A DNA stretch of 21,347 nucleotides from a virus: the IMG/VR virus record IMGVR_UViG_3300028384_000090, positions 1 through 21,347 of that record, one strand, 5' to 3'. Position numbers and translations under genes: made by a program. Below, piece after piece: positions 13,398 to 19,459 of this stretch. How positions within the stretch are numbered: the first letter of the stretch is position 1; each line of letters opens with the position of its first letter. Under the pieces are notes generated by a model. The model was not told the origin of the DNA, made no database searches, and saw only the letters and a list, made by a program, of their open reading frames with translations.

Positions 13398-13476
13398 GCC
13401 CACTGATGAGCCTAGGTTGCACTAGGCGAAACGACCACAAAGGACTGGAAGCCCTTCAGTCAGTGGTCGTCTGGGT
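13398..13476 (+). ncRNA. Hammerhead ribozyme 2 (type I)
   Basis: Same architecture as the first copy: stem I GCCCA (13398-13402) with TGGGT (13472-13476); core CTGATGA (13403-13409); stem II GCCTAG/CTAGGC (13410-13415 with 13422-13427); core GAAA (13428-13431); stem III ACGACCAC/GTGGTCGT (13431-13438 with 13463-13470), capped by a further hairpin GACTG/CAGTC (13443-13447 with 13457-13461); GUC ending at C13471. The 5' half matches copy 1 at 34 of 35 bases with the sole change in loop II, whereas stem III is unrelated in sequence but fully paired. Cleavage after 13471 leaves 27 bases before the next ATG. Confidence 0.92.
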
Positions 13477-13498
13477 AGCACACACAGGAGAAAGCACC

Positions 13499-13801
13499 AT
13501 GAGAAAGATTGAGAAAGAAATGAACTACGCTGTAGCACAGGGCCGGAACTGGTCATCAGCTAACACTATGGTCAGGGTTGAGCCTGAGACACGCTTACGC
13601 CACGTATACCTGCACGGGCACCACATCGCCACAGTTGAGGTGCAGTCGTCTGGTTGGGGTTGGTCTGGTCACGTCAAGCCGAACCTAGAGACGCTCGCTG
13701 ACTGGCCGACGAATACCACCAAGTCACGCCTGAGAGCCCTTGGGGTTGACGTATACACACGGAATCACACCACATATGTTGACGGAGTACCAGTAGCATG
13801 A
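13499..13801 (+). CDS. Early protein of unknown function (100 aa)
   Basis: The product begins MRKIEKEMNYAVAQGRNWSS and contains VYLHGHHIATVEV, a Trp/Gly run and TLADWPTNTTKSRLRALGV. Small phage proteins with a WSSGNT-type segment, an LHG-IA strand and a WPT-TT-SRL-ALGV helix are familiar to me, but without assigned function. The ATG at 13499 is chosen over an earlier in-frame one because AGGAG lies eight bases upstream and the earlier one falls inside ribozyme 2. It would be translated from the ribozyme-processed mRNA starting at 13472. Its end overlaps the next start (ATGA). Confidence 0.72.
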   Translation: MRKIEKEMNYAVAQGRNWSSANTMVRVEPETRLRHVYLHGHHIATVEVQSSGWGWSGHVKPNLETLADWPTNTTKSRLRALGVDVYTRNHTTYVDGVPVA

Positions 13802-14052
13802 GTGACCACGATTACCAGACAATGAGCGTTGACGGGTCTCCCGTGACGCTCCACATCAGGGTGAACGATTACACAGAAGCCTTTGATCCGTTAAGGGCTC
13901 CTGTGTATGCCATAGACTTTGATGTAGTCGCATACACTGACGACACAGGAACACACGCAGGACGCCCTACGTATGCTCTAGCAGTGACGGAAGCGTTCCT
14001 GTATGATGAGATTTTACACAGTGAGATGGATGAGGCTCTATACAATGACTGA
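13798..14052 (+). CDS. Hypothetical early protein (84 aa)
   Basis: An acidic protein (MSDHDYQTMSVDGSPV, ending HSEMDEALYND) with alternating hydrophobic residues suggesting a small beta-sheet domain; no family recognised. Its ATG overlaps the preceding stop by four bases (ATGA), so it is probably translated by reinitiation. Confidence 0.6.
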   Translation: MSDHDYQTMSVDGSPVTLHIRVNDYTEAFDPLRAPVYAIDFDVVAYTDDTGTHAGRPTYALAVTEAFLYDEILHSEMDEALYND

Positions 14053-14269
14053 CCACGAGAACCAGTATGACCCACAGCTTCAGTGGGTGATTGACGAGGT
14101 GATCCATGCGGTCACGAATAAACAGTGCACGGAGTTAGTCTGGCATGAGCTATACGAACAGCTTTACCAGACGAACTCTGACGATGCATGGGAAGAATAC
14201 CAACAGCAACAGCTAATCGAGGCCAAGGGCGAGGCATTATATGAACAAAGTACCTCCAGTGGAGCGTGA
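14045..14269 (+). CDS. Hypothetical early protein (74 aa)
   Basis: A helical acidic protein with VIDEVIHAVTNKQCTELVWHELYEQLY and a Gln-rich segment EEYQQQQLIEA. The ATG at 14045 is preferred over one 42 bases upstream because GAGG lies nine bases before it and it gives only a short overlap with the preceding gene. Function unknown. Confidence 0.58.
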   Translation: MTDHENQYDPQLQWVIDEVIHAVTNKQCTELVWHELYEQLYQTNSDDAWEEYQQQQLIEAKGEALYEQSTSSGA

Positions 14270-14483
14270 CTTACTGACTGGCGGGCTGACTTTCGAGTCT
14301 GCTAGTCGATGGTGTCAATTCCTCTCTGAGGAGTTTGACTGGCACGACATCAACGATGTTGACGAGGGTAATAGGTCACTATCAGAATATTACAAACGCC
14401 GCTCACAGGAGCTCTCAAGGGCTCCTACGGGCTCTTTACATGATCGTCGGCTAGAGGAGGCCATCAAAGCATGGAAACGATGA
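14241..14483 (+). CDS. Hypothetical early protein (80 aa)
   Basis: A charged, probably helical protein (LTFESASRWCQFLSEEFDW, ending RRLEEAIKAWKR). GAGG lies six bases before the ATG. It overlaps the previous gene by 29 bases in another frame, and the next micro-gene begins inside its end. No family recognised. Confidence 0.58.
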   Translation: MNKVPPVERDLLTGGLTFESASRWCQFLSEEFDWHDINDVDEGNRSLSEYYKRRSQELSRAPTGSLHDRRLEEAIKAWKR

Positions 14484-14581
14484 ACTTATTTAACATGATG
14501 GTCATATTGACTGGGTGGACTGTCGCAATGGGGCTTGGAGCATTTTTAGCGTGGGTACTGTATGAGCGACATGATGATTGA
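14471..14581 (+). CDS. Micro-membrane protein A (36 aa)
   Basis: METMNLFNMMVILTGWTVAM is followed by GLGAFLAWVLYERHDD. Residues about 5-31 form one long hydrophobic segment ending at a charged YERHDD tail, a classic single-pass membrane protein with a cytoplasmic charged end. The start overlaps the preceding stop by 13 bases; GAGGAGG at 14455-14461 is nine bases upstream. Candidates are a holin-like or host-membrane-acting early peptide; the early position argues for the latter. No homologue recognised. Confidence 0.5.
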   Translation: METMNLFNMMVILTGWTVAMGLGAFLAWVLYERHDD

Positions 14582-14645
14582 ATTGTTGATTGGATCATTA
14601 TTTGTTGTCGGGTGTTATGAATTAACTAGAGGATTATGGAAATGA
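14562..14645 (+). CDS. Micro-membrane protein B (27 aa)
   Basis: MSDMMIELLIGSLFVVGCYE then LTRGLWK: a single hydrophobic helix (residues 5-19) with a basic end. It overlaps micro-protein A by 20 bases in another frame and overlaps the next zinc-binding gene by four bases (ATGA). The chained overlaps support translation, but no clear Shine-Dalgarno is seen, so it depends on reinitiation. Confidence 0.42.
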   Translation: MSDMMIELLIGSLFVVGCYELTRGLWK

Positions 14646-14821
14646 GATGCAGAGCTTGTGACGTAGAGTTGAACGACCTAGAGTCAACACGGAAAGACCC
14701 ACAGACAGGGGAGTTTTTAGACCTCTGTGGTGGTTGTCTTACAGTTATTCGACAGGCTGAGTTTGAGGACGACCTAAAAATTAATGATGTCGTCTCTATT
14801 GTAACCGATCAAGAAATGTGA
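14642..14821 (+). CDS. Small zinc-binding protein (59 aa)
   Basis: MRCRACDVELNDLESTRKDP followed by TGEFLDLCGGCL gives two CxxC pairs (C3/C6 and C28/C31), a treble-clef or ribbon-like zinc site. The RCRACD-L...TR-D-TGEFLDLCG-C pattern is one I associate with small proteins of marine and T7-like phages. ATG 14642 is chosen because AGAGGA lies eight bases upstream; the in-frame ATG six bases earlier is too close. Possible nucleic-acid or host-factor binding; function unknown. Confidence 0.68.
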   Translation: MRCRACDVELNDLESTRKDPQTGEFLDLCGGCLTVIRQAEFEDDLKINDVVSIVTDQEM

Positions 14822-14833
14822 TAGGCTATACTT

Positions 14834-14965
14834 ATGTATTACTTAAGCAGACCTAGGAAACATCTTAGGACTAAGATTAAGAAAACTAATATTAAACAAC
14901 GTAAGATATCTAAGGTTGAGCTTAAGGAGTACCTAAGATATCTTAAGGAGATCGAAATATGTTGA
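14834..14965 (+). CDS. Very basic small peptide (43 aa)
   Basis: The peptide runs MYYLSRPRKHLRTKIKKTNI to LRYLKEIEIC, with about 15 Lys/Arg in 43 residues, so it should bind nucleic acid if made. The upstream ribosome site is weak (AGG at eight bases). Its stop overlaps the next gene's ATG (ATGTTGA), and without it the 137 bases here would be empty. Its DNA holds three palindromes with a shared half-site, so part of its composition could reflect those sites instead of protein selection. Confidence 0.45.
   Translation: MYYLSRPRKHLRTKIKKTNIKQRKISKVELKEYLRYLKEIEIC
14862..14945. repeat. Cluster of palindromes with TAAGAT half-site
   Basis: ATCTTAG-ga-CTAAGAT (14862-14877) has perfect 7-bp arms. 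AAGATATCT (14903-14911) is a near copy of the perfect 12-bp palindrome TAAGATATCTTA (14934-14945). All are built from TAAGAT and its complement. They precede the replication genes and could bind a dimeric regulator. Confidence 0.6.
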
Positions 14966-15135
14966 ACGAAGTATCGACACAGGTTATAATTATGGAATTA
15001 CGGAACAGGGTCAGTGACACACTGTACGACCTTGAGCCGCAATACGATGCCGCTCTAACAGGCATCAATGCAGAGTTCTTAACGAACCTGTATAATATGT
15101 TAGATACATTCACACCAGAACCTGAGGAGGTCTGA
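14959..15135 (+). CDS. Hypothetical protein upstream of SSB (58 aa)
   Basis: MLNEVSTQVIIMELRNRVSD continues to a helical middle and an acidic end FTPEPEEV. AAGGAG lies exactly eight bases before the ATG, the best ribosome site in this stretch. It overlaps the basic peptide by seven bases and stops two bases before the SSB start. Probably helical; no family recognised. Confidence 0.65.
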   Translation: MLNEVSTQVIIMELRNRVSDTLYDLEPQYDAALTGINAEFLTNLYNMLDTFTPEPEEV

Positions 15136-15137
15136 TA

Positions 15138-15515
15138 ATGTCAGTAGTAAATGGAACAGTAGCGTTCGCCAATCTCACAGAGCATGAGGTTTACATGGGT
15201 CAATCAACAGGGAAATACTCTGTTGTCGTCTCACTTGATGAGCCAGAGGCCAAGCGTTTGGAGGCTGAGGGCGTCAAGATCAAGACGTACAAAGATCAGC
15301 CACAGCGTAAGTTCACCACAAAGTTTGAGGACTTCACGGTCATTGATAACGACGGTGAGCCAGTGTCAAAGGGCTCTGTACGTTGGGGCGATAAAGTACG
15401 CATCAAGTACAACCTAGGCAATCCACACCCTGTCCACGGTTGCACACCATATATGCAGGCCATTCGTGTTGTCGAGAAAGGAGAGGTAGGTCTTGAGGAC
15501 GATGGAGACTTCTGA
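15138..15515 (+). CDS. Single-stranded DNA-binding protein (T7 gp2.5-like role)
   Basis: A 125-residue protein opening the replication module. NGTVAFANLTEHEVYMGQSTGKYSV then PQRKFTTKFEDF and KVRIKYNLGNPHPVHG match marine podovirus SSBs with an OB fold. The C-terminus ends in an acidic tail, GLEDDGDF, with the terminal aromatic residue that gp2.5-type SSBs use to bind polymerase and helicase. GGAGG lies seven bases before the ATG. The acidic-tail codons overlap the start of primase-helicase. It would coat ssDNA and coordinate the fork with the genes that follow. Confidence 0.85.
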   Translation: MSVVNGTVAFANLTEHEVYMGQSTGKYSVVVSLDEPEAKRLEAEGVKIKTYKDQPQRKFTTKFEDFTVIDNDGEPVSKGSVRWGDKVRIKYNLGNPHPVHGCTPYMQAIRVVEKGEVGLEDDGDF

Positions 15516-17094
15516 GTTCCTAGGCCATCAAGGGTGTGACAAGTGCGGGAGCTCTGATGCTCTCGCCACTTACTCTGATGGTCATGGGTATTGTTTCAAT
15601 TGTCAAACCCACTTCAAGGAGGTCGACAACGTGGAAGCTACCAATGTAGTGAGCTACACTAAGCCAGTCGAACTGTACGGAACGCCTATGGCGATCACAG
15701 ACCGGAGAATCTCTCTGGACACTGCGAAACGCTACGGCGTAACGTCAGACGACTGCAAGCAATACTACCCGTACTATGACCTAGACGGTAAGCTGATCGG
15801 CTCCAAGGTTCGCACAGTCGAAACCAAAGAGTTCAGCACCCGGGGTGATATGCGACAGAACACCTTATTCGGTCAACAGCTATTCAAGACTGGTGGTCGA
15901 TACGTGACTGTCGTCGAGGGTGAGCTAGACGCTCTGGCCGCTTACGAGATGCTAGGGTCACGTTACCCTGTCGTCTCTGTGTCCAAAGGTGCAGGCGGTG
16001 CAGTCAAGGACTTCAAGCAAAACCTAGAGTGGCTTGAGGGCTTTGAGAATGTCGTGATTTGTTTCGACAATGATGCCGCAGGCAAAGAAGCCGCAGAGAA
16101 GTGCGCTCAGGTACTCAGCCCTAACAAGGCTAAGATCGTCACGCTAGGAGCCTACAAGGACGCCTCAGACTATCTCAAAGAGAACAAGGTCAGGCAATTC
16201 ACTGCTGAATGGTGGGAGGCGAAAGCCTACCGCATGACTGGAGTGATTACCCTTGAGGACGCTTGGGGTGACTTTATCAAGCGTGGGACTGAGGAGATCA
16301 TTCCGTTCCCTGAGTCATTCGGTATGCTGAACTCAATGCTCAACGGAGGCATTGCCGCAGGAGAGATCACCGTCATCGGTGCACTCACGTCTGTCGGTAA
16401 GACCACGATGGTCAACGAGATCGCCTATCACTTCTGGAAGAACACCAGTAAGACGATTGGCTGTGCGTTCCTAGAGGCGTCCAACGGCGAGGCTGTCGAG
16501 AACTTACTCACGATCCACACAGGCCACAACCTGTCGCTTGAGGATCGGACGAACATCGACTACGACCAGTTGCGGTCAGAGATCATCACAGACGGGCGGA
16601 TTCTACTGCTCGACCACAGTGGTGCTGTCGATGCCGACGAGTTGTTCTTGAAGCTCCGTGCGATGGTCAAGGGCAATGGCTGTGACGTGATTATCATTGA
16701 CCCACTGCAGGCCGCCGTGACGAGCAACAGCAACGAGACCATTGACGAGTTCATGGATCGACTGCTCAAGCTCGCCAAAGAGACTGACGTGTCAGTGATT
16801 GTCGTTAGCCATATGCGGAAGCCTAGCCTAACGAATCCTCACAACGTCAACGAGTACGACTTAAAGGGCTCTGGTTCCATTAACCAGATATCGTTCAACA
16901 CGATCCTACTCAGTCGTGACAAGATGGCAGAGGACGAGTATGCACGGAACAGCACACAGGTGCAGGTCGTCAAGTGTCGTCGCACAGGCATCACAGGATC
17001 AGCCGGGTGGTTGTATTATAACGGCCTGACTGGTCGACTTGAGCGTGGTGAGAAGCCAGAAGTCCACGAAGCAAACAACATCGAGGAGTTCTGA
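15502..17094 (+). CDS. DNA primase-helicase (T7 gp4-like)
   Basis: A 530-residue bifunctional replication enzyme. Residues 12-34 form the zinc-binding domain (CDKC and CFNC) that reads the priming site. The Toprim primase core has VVEGELDALA (137-146) and CFDNDAAG (187-194). The C-terminal RecA-like helicase has Walker A GALTSVGKTT (293-302), Walker B VIIID (396-400), VVSHMRKP (434-441) and DLKGSGSINQ (453-462). All motifs look intact. ATG 15502 matches the usual N-terminus length; a TTG at 15493 with AGGAG nine bases upstream is an alternative. It overlaps the SSB gene, and its stop overlaps the next start (TGATG). Confidence 0.93.
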   Translation: METSEFLGHQGCDKCGSSDALATYSDGHGYCFNCQTHFKEVDNVEATNVVSYTKPVELYGTPMAITDRRISLDTAKRYGVTSDDCKQYYPYYDLDGKLIGSKVRTVETKEFSTRGDMRQNTLFGQQLFKTGGRYVTVVEGELDALAAYEMLGSRYPVVSVSKGAGGAVKDFKQNLEWLEGFENVVICFDNDAAGKEAAEKCAQVLSPNKAKIVTLGAYKDASDYLKENKVRQFTAEWWEAKAYRMTGVITLEDAWGDFIKRGTEEIIPFPESFGMLNSMLNGGIAAGEITVIGALTSVGKTTMVNEIAYHFWKNTSKTIGCAFLEASNGEAVENLLTIHTGHNLSLEDRTNIDYDQLRSEIITDGRILLLDHSGAVDADELFLKLRAMVKGNGCDVIIIDPLQAAVTSNSNETIDEFMDRLLKLAKETDVSVIVVSHMRKPSLTNPHNVNEYDLKGSGSINQISFNTILLSRDKMAEDEYARNSTQVQVVKCRRTGITGSAGWLYYNGLTGRLERGEKPEVHEANNIEEF

Positions 17095-17528
17095 TGTCTG
17101 CACGTAAGCGATTCGACAAGTCTCTGTATGAGGCATACGACAAGAAAGCCCGTGAGGCCACAACATCCTACCTTAAGACTCAGGGTATGGACGTATGTGA
17201 ACACCCTGACCGCTATGCTCAGGACTTGATTGCCTTTGCACCACTAGACGAGTGTGAGTACAACGTCGAGTGTGAGGTCAAGATTGTCTGGGACGGTAAG
17301 GACTTCCCTTACGACTCTGTGCAGTTGCCACAGCGCAAGCAGAAGTTCTTTGATGGTAAGACCAAGTTCTTCATCTGGAACAAGAGCCTTGACACTGCGG
17401 TGACATTCTGGGACACTGATATAGACGACTTGATTCCTGTCGAGGTACCGAACAAGTACATCGCCAAGGGTGAATACTTTTATCAGATTCCAATGGAGCG
17501 AGTGGAAATTGTCTCAGCTAGTATTTGA
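17094..17528 (+). CDS. PD-(D/E)XK-type nuclease, probable
   Basis: A 144-residue protein between primase-helicase and polymerase, the place of endonuclease genes in T7-like replication units. D44 in AQDLIAF and E61-V-K63 in VECEVKIVW give the D...ExK arrangement of PD-(D/E)XK nucleases, with FPYDSVQLPQRKQKFF following as the expected helix. I do not place it in a named family; it could be a Holliday-junction or flap nuclease. Its ATG overlaps the primase stop, and its last 20 bases overlap the polymerase start. Confidence 0.65.
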   Translation: MSARKRFDKSLYEAYDKKAREATTSYLKTQGMDVCEHPDRYAQDLIAFAPLDECEYNVECEVKIVWDGKDFPYDSVQLPQRKQKFFDGKTKFFIWNKSLDTAVTFWDTDIDDLIPVEVPNKYIAKGEYFYQIPMERVEIVSASI

Positions 17529-19224
17529 CATTGAGACCAACGGTCTCAACCCATCTATCATCTGGTGCATTTGTGGCATCAAAGATGACAAGATGTTCAC
17601 ACTTGAGATGCCAGACAAACAGGCATGGGAGTGTCTAATGGAGGGCGTAACAGAGGTAATCGGACACAATATTATCCGTTACGATATTCCAGTGGTTGAG
17701 CGGTTGTTAGATGTGTCGATAGAATGCAAGATTACCGACACGTTAGTGATGTCACGTTTATACAATCCACAGTTGGAAGGTGGTCACTCACTTGCCGCAT
17801 GGGGTGAGAGACTTAAGTTTCCCAAAGGAGACTATCATGATTGGACTGCACTTACGCCTGATATGGTGGAGTATTGTCAGCAAGACGTTAGGGTTACTGA
17901 ATGTCTGTATCAGACACTCAAGCAAGAGCTTGCTCCGTTTGGAGATGCTAGCGTTGATCTTGAGCACTCAGTGCAGAGTGCAATTGCTCGTCAAATCACT
18001 AACGGGTGGCTCCTAGATGAGCGCAAAGCAACAGACTTAGTTGCACAATTACAGGAGAAACAAAATGATCTTGAAGAAGCCGTACATGAAAAATTTCGTC
18101 CGCTACCTACGTTCGTTAAAGAGATCGTACCTAAGTACAAGAAAGATGGTACGCTTTCTACAGTGGGACTCAAATTCCTTGGCGACAAGTGGACGCAAGT
18201 AGACGGTACGTTCAGTCGTATTGACTGGCCTGAGTTCAACCTAGGCTCACGACAGCAAATCGGGAGGTATCTTCGGCTCTTTGGTTGGAAGCCAGAGAAG
18301 TTTACTGAGACTGGTCAGGCTATTGTTGACGAGAAGACACTGGAGACTGTTACTGATATACCTGAGGCTCAGCTTATTGCGGAGTATCTCATGGTTGGTA
18401 AGAGGATCGCCCAAGTCCAATCGTGGCTTGACGCAATCGAGGACGACGGTCGAGTGCATGGACAGGTCAACGCCTGTGGTGCGGTCACTGGACGAATGAC
18501 GCACAGTAAGCCCAACATGGCTCAAGTGCCTGCTGTCGGTGCTCCCTATGGCTACGAGTGCCGTGCCTGTTGGATTGTACCTGACGGTCACAAGCTAATT
18601 GGTGTCGATGCAAGCGGGCTTGAGCTTAGAATGCTTGCCTCATTCATGAACGATAAGGAGTATACGAATGAAATCCTCAACGGAGACATTCACACAACAA
18701 ATCAGCGCAATGCAGGACTGTCTACACGCTCTCAGGCAAAGACATTTATATACGCCTTCCTCTACGGAGCCGGGGACGCAAAAATCGGTTCTATTGTGGA
18801 TGGCAGTCAGAGGACTGGAGCGAGACTTAGACAACGCTTTCTCGACAATACTCCCGCACTTGCAGAGCTTAGAGAGCGAGTCTCAGTCGCCTCCCAACGG
18901 GGCTACCTCCGTGGACTCGACGGGCGATGCTTACACATCAGAAGTGAACATAGTGCCTTAAACACACTGCTACAGTCTGCCGGGGCAGTCGTCATGAAGA
19001 AAGCATTACAGATCTTCACTGACTATGCACCCAAGTGGAATCTGACGTACAAACTCTTGGGGTCAATCCACGATGAATATCAGATCGAGGCACCTGAGGA
19101 TCAAGCTGACAAGGTTGGTTGGCTCATGGTTGAGTGCATCAAGGCGGCAGGTGTTGCCCTTGACCTCAAGTGCCCACTGGACGGTGAATATAAAGTTGGA
19201 AATAATTGGGCAGAGACCCATTAG
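17509..19224 (+). CDS. DNA polymerase, family A, T7-like
   Basis: A 571-residue replicative polymerase with proofreading. Exonuclease motifs: FDIET (D7, E9), GHNIIRYD (to D59) and YCQQD (Y122, D126). Polymerase motif A GVDASGLELR (D367), motif B RSQAKTFIYAFLYG (R407, K411, Y415) and motif C SIHDE (521-523) are intact. It is shorter than T7 gp5 (704 residues); the thumb region that holds the thioredoxin-binding loops is reduced. The start is uncertain: TTG 17509 with GGAG ten bases upstream gives the usual N-terminus, while an ATG 39 bases upstream adds residues without family support. Y415 equals T7 Tyr526. Confidence 0.93.
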   Translation: MSQLVFDIETNGLNPSIIWCICGIKDDKMFTLEMPDKQAWECLMEGVTEVIGHNIIRYDIPVVERLLDVSIECKITDTLVMSRLYNPQLEGGHSLAAWGERLKFPKGDYHDWTALTPDMVEYCQQDVRVTECLYQTLKQELAPFGDASVDLEHSVQSAIARQITNGWLLDERKATDLVAQLQEKQNDLEEAVHEKFRPLPTFVKEIVPKYKKDGTLSTVGLKFLGDKWTQVDGTFSRIDWPEFNLGSRQQIGRYLRLFGWKPEKFTETGQAIVDEKTLETVTDIPEAQLIAEYLMVGKRIAQVQSWLDAIEDDGRVHGQVNACGAVTGRMTHSKPNMAQVPAVGAPYGYECRACWIVPDGHKLIGVDASGLELRMLASFMNDKEYTNEILNGDIHTTNQRNAGLSTRSQAKTFIYAFLYGAGDAKIGSIVDGSQRTGARLRQRFLDNTPALAELRERVSVASQRGYLRGLDGRCLHIRSEHSALNTLLQSAGAVVMKKALQIFTDYAPKWNLTYKLLGSIHDEYQIEAPEDQADKVGWLMVECIKAAGVALDLKCPLDGEYKVGNNWAETH

Positions 19225-19235
19225 TGTGATATAAT
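19206..19235 (+). promoter_or_regulatory. Extended -10 sigma-70 promoter before late replication genes
   Basis: TTGGGC (19206-19211), an 18-base spacer and TATAAT (19230-19235) preceded by TG at 19227-19228, giving an extended -10. It sits at the end of the polymerase gene and would drive the 66-residue gene, the RecB/Cas4-like nuclease and endonuclease I. ATCTTAAG follows six bases after the -10. Confidence 0.6.
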
Positions 19236-19258
19236 ATTATCATCTTAAGGAGAGTAGA

Positions 19259-19459
19259 ATGGCTAAGAATATTTATACAGTAGAAGACTTTGAGGAGCGT
19301 TTGTCAGAGCTCACAATTGGCACTGAGGACGTACAACAACTAATGGACTTTGTTCGTGCGTTAGATAAGCGGTACGAGTGGCAGTCTAAGCGTTGTAACG
19401 TAGCGGCTAATCTTCTAGGCCACGATTTAATCAATGAATGTATGATGGACGAACAGTAA
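19259..19459 (+). CDS. Hypothetical protein (66 aa)
   Basis: An acidic helical protein (YTVEDFEERLSELTIGTEDV, then FVRALDKRYEWQSKR). AAGGAG lies seven bases before the ATG, and the stop overlaps the nuclease start (TAATG). It may be co-regulated with the nuclease; no family recognised. Confidence 0.68.
   Translation: MAKNIYTVEDFEERLSELTIGTEDVQQLMDFVRALDKRYEWQSKRCNVAANLLGHDLINECMMDEQ

Noticed and set aside
13406-13498. N-terminal extension of the 100-residue early protein
   Set aside because: It would translate through ribozyme 2, while a proper AGGAG-ATG lies at 13499.
12653-14821. Holin among the small early genes
   Set aside because: Micro-proteins A and B have membrane helices but sit in the early replication arm, away from the lysozyme; the evidence is too thin for a holin call.
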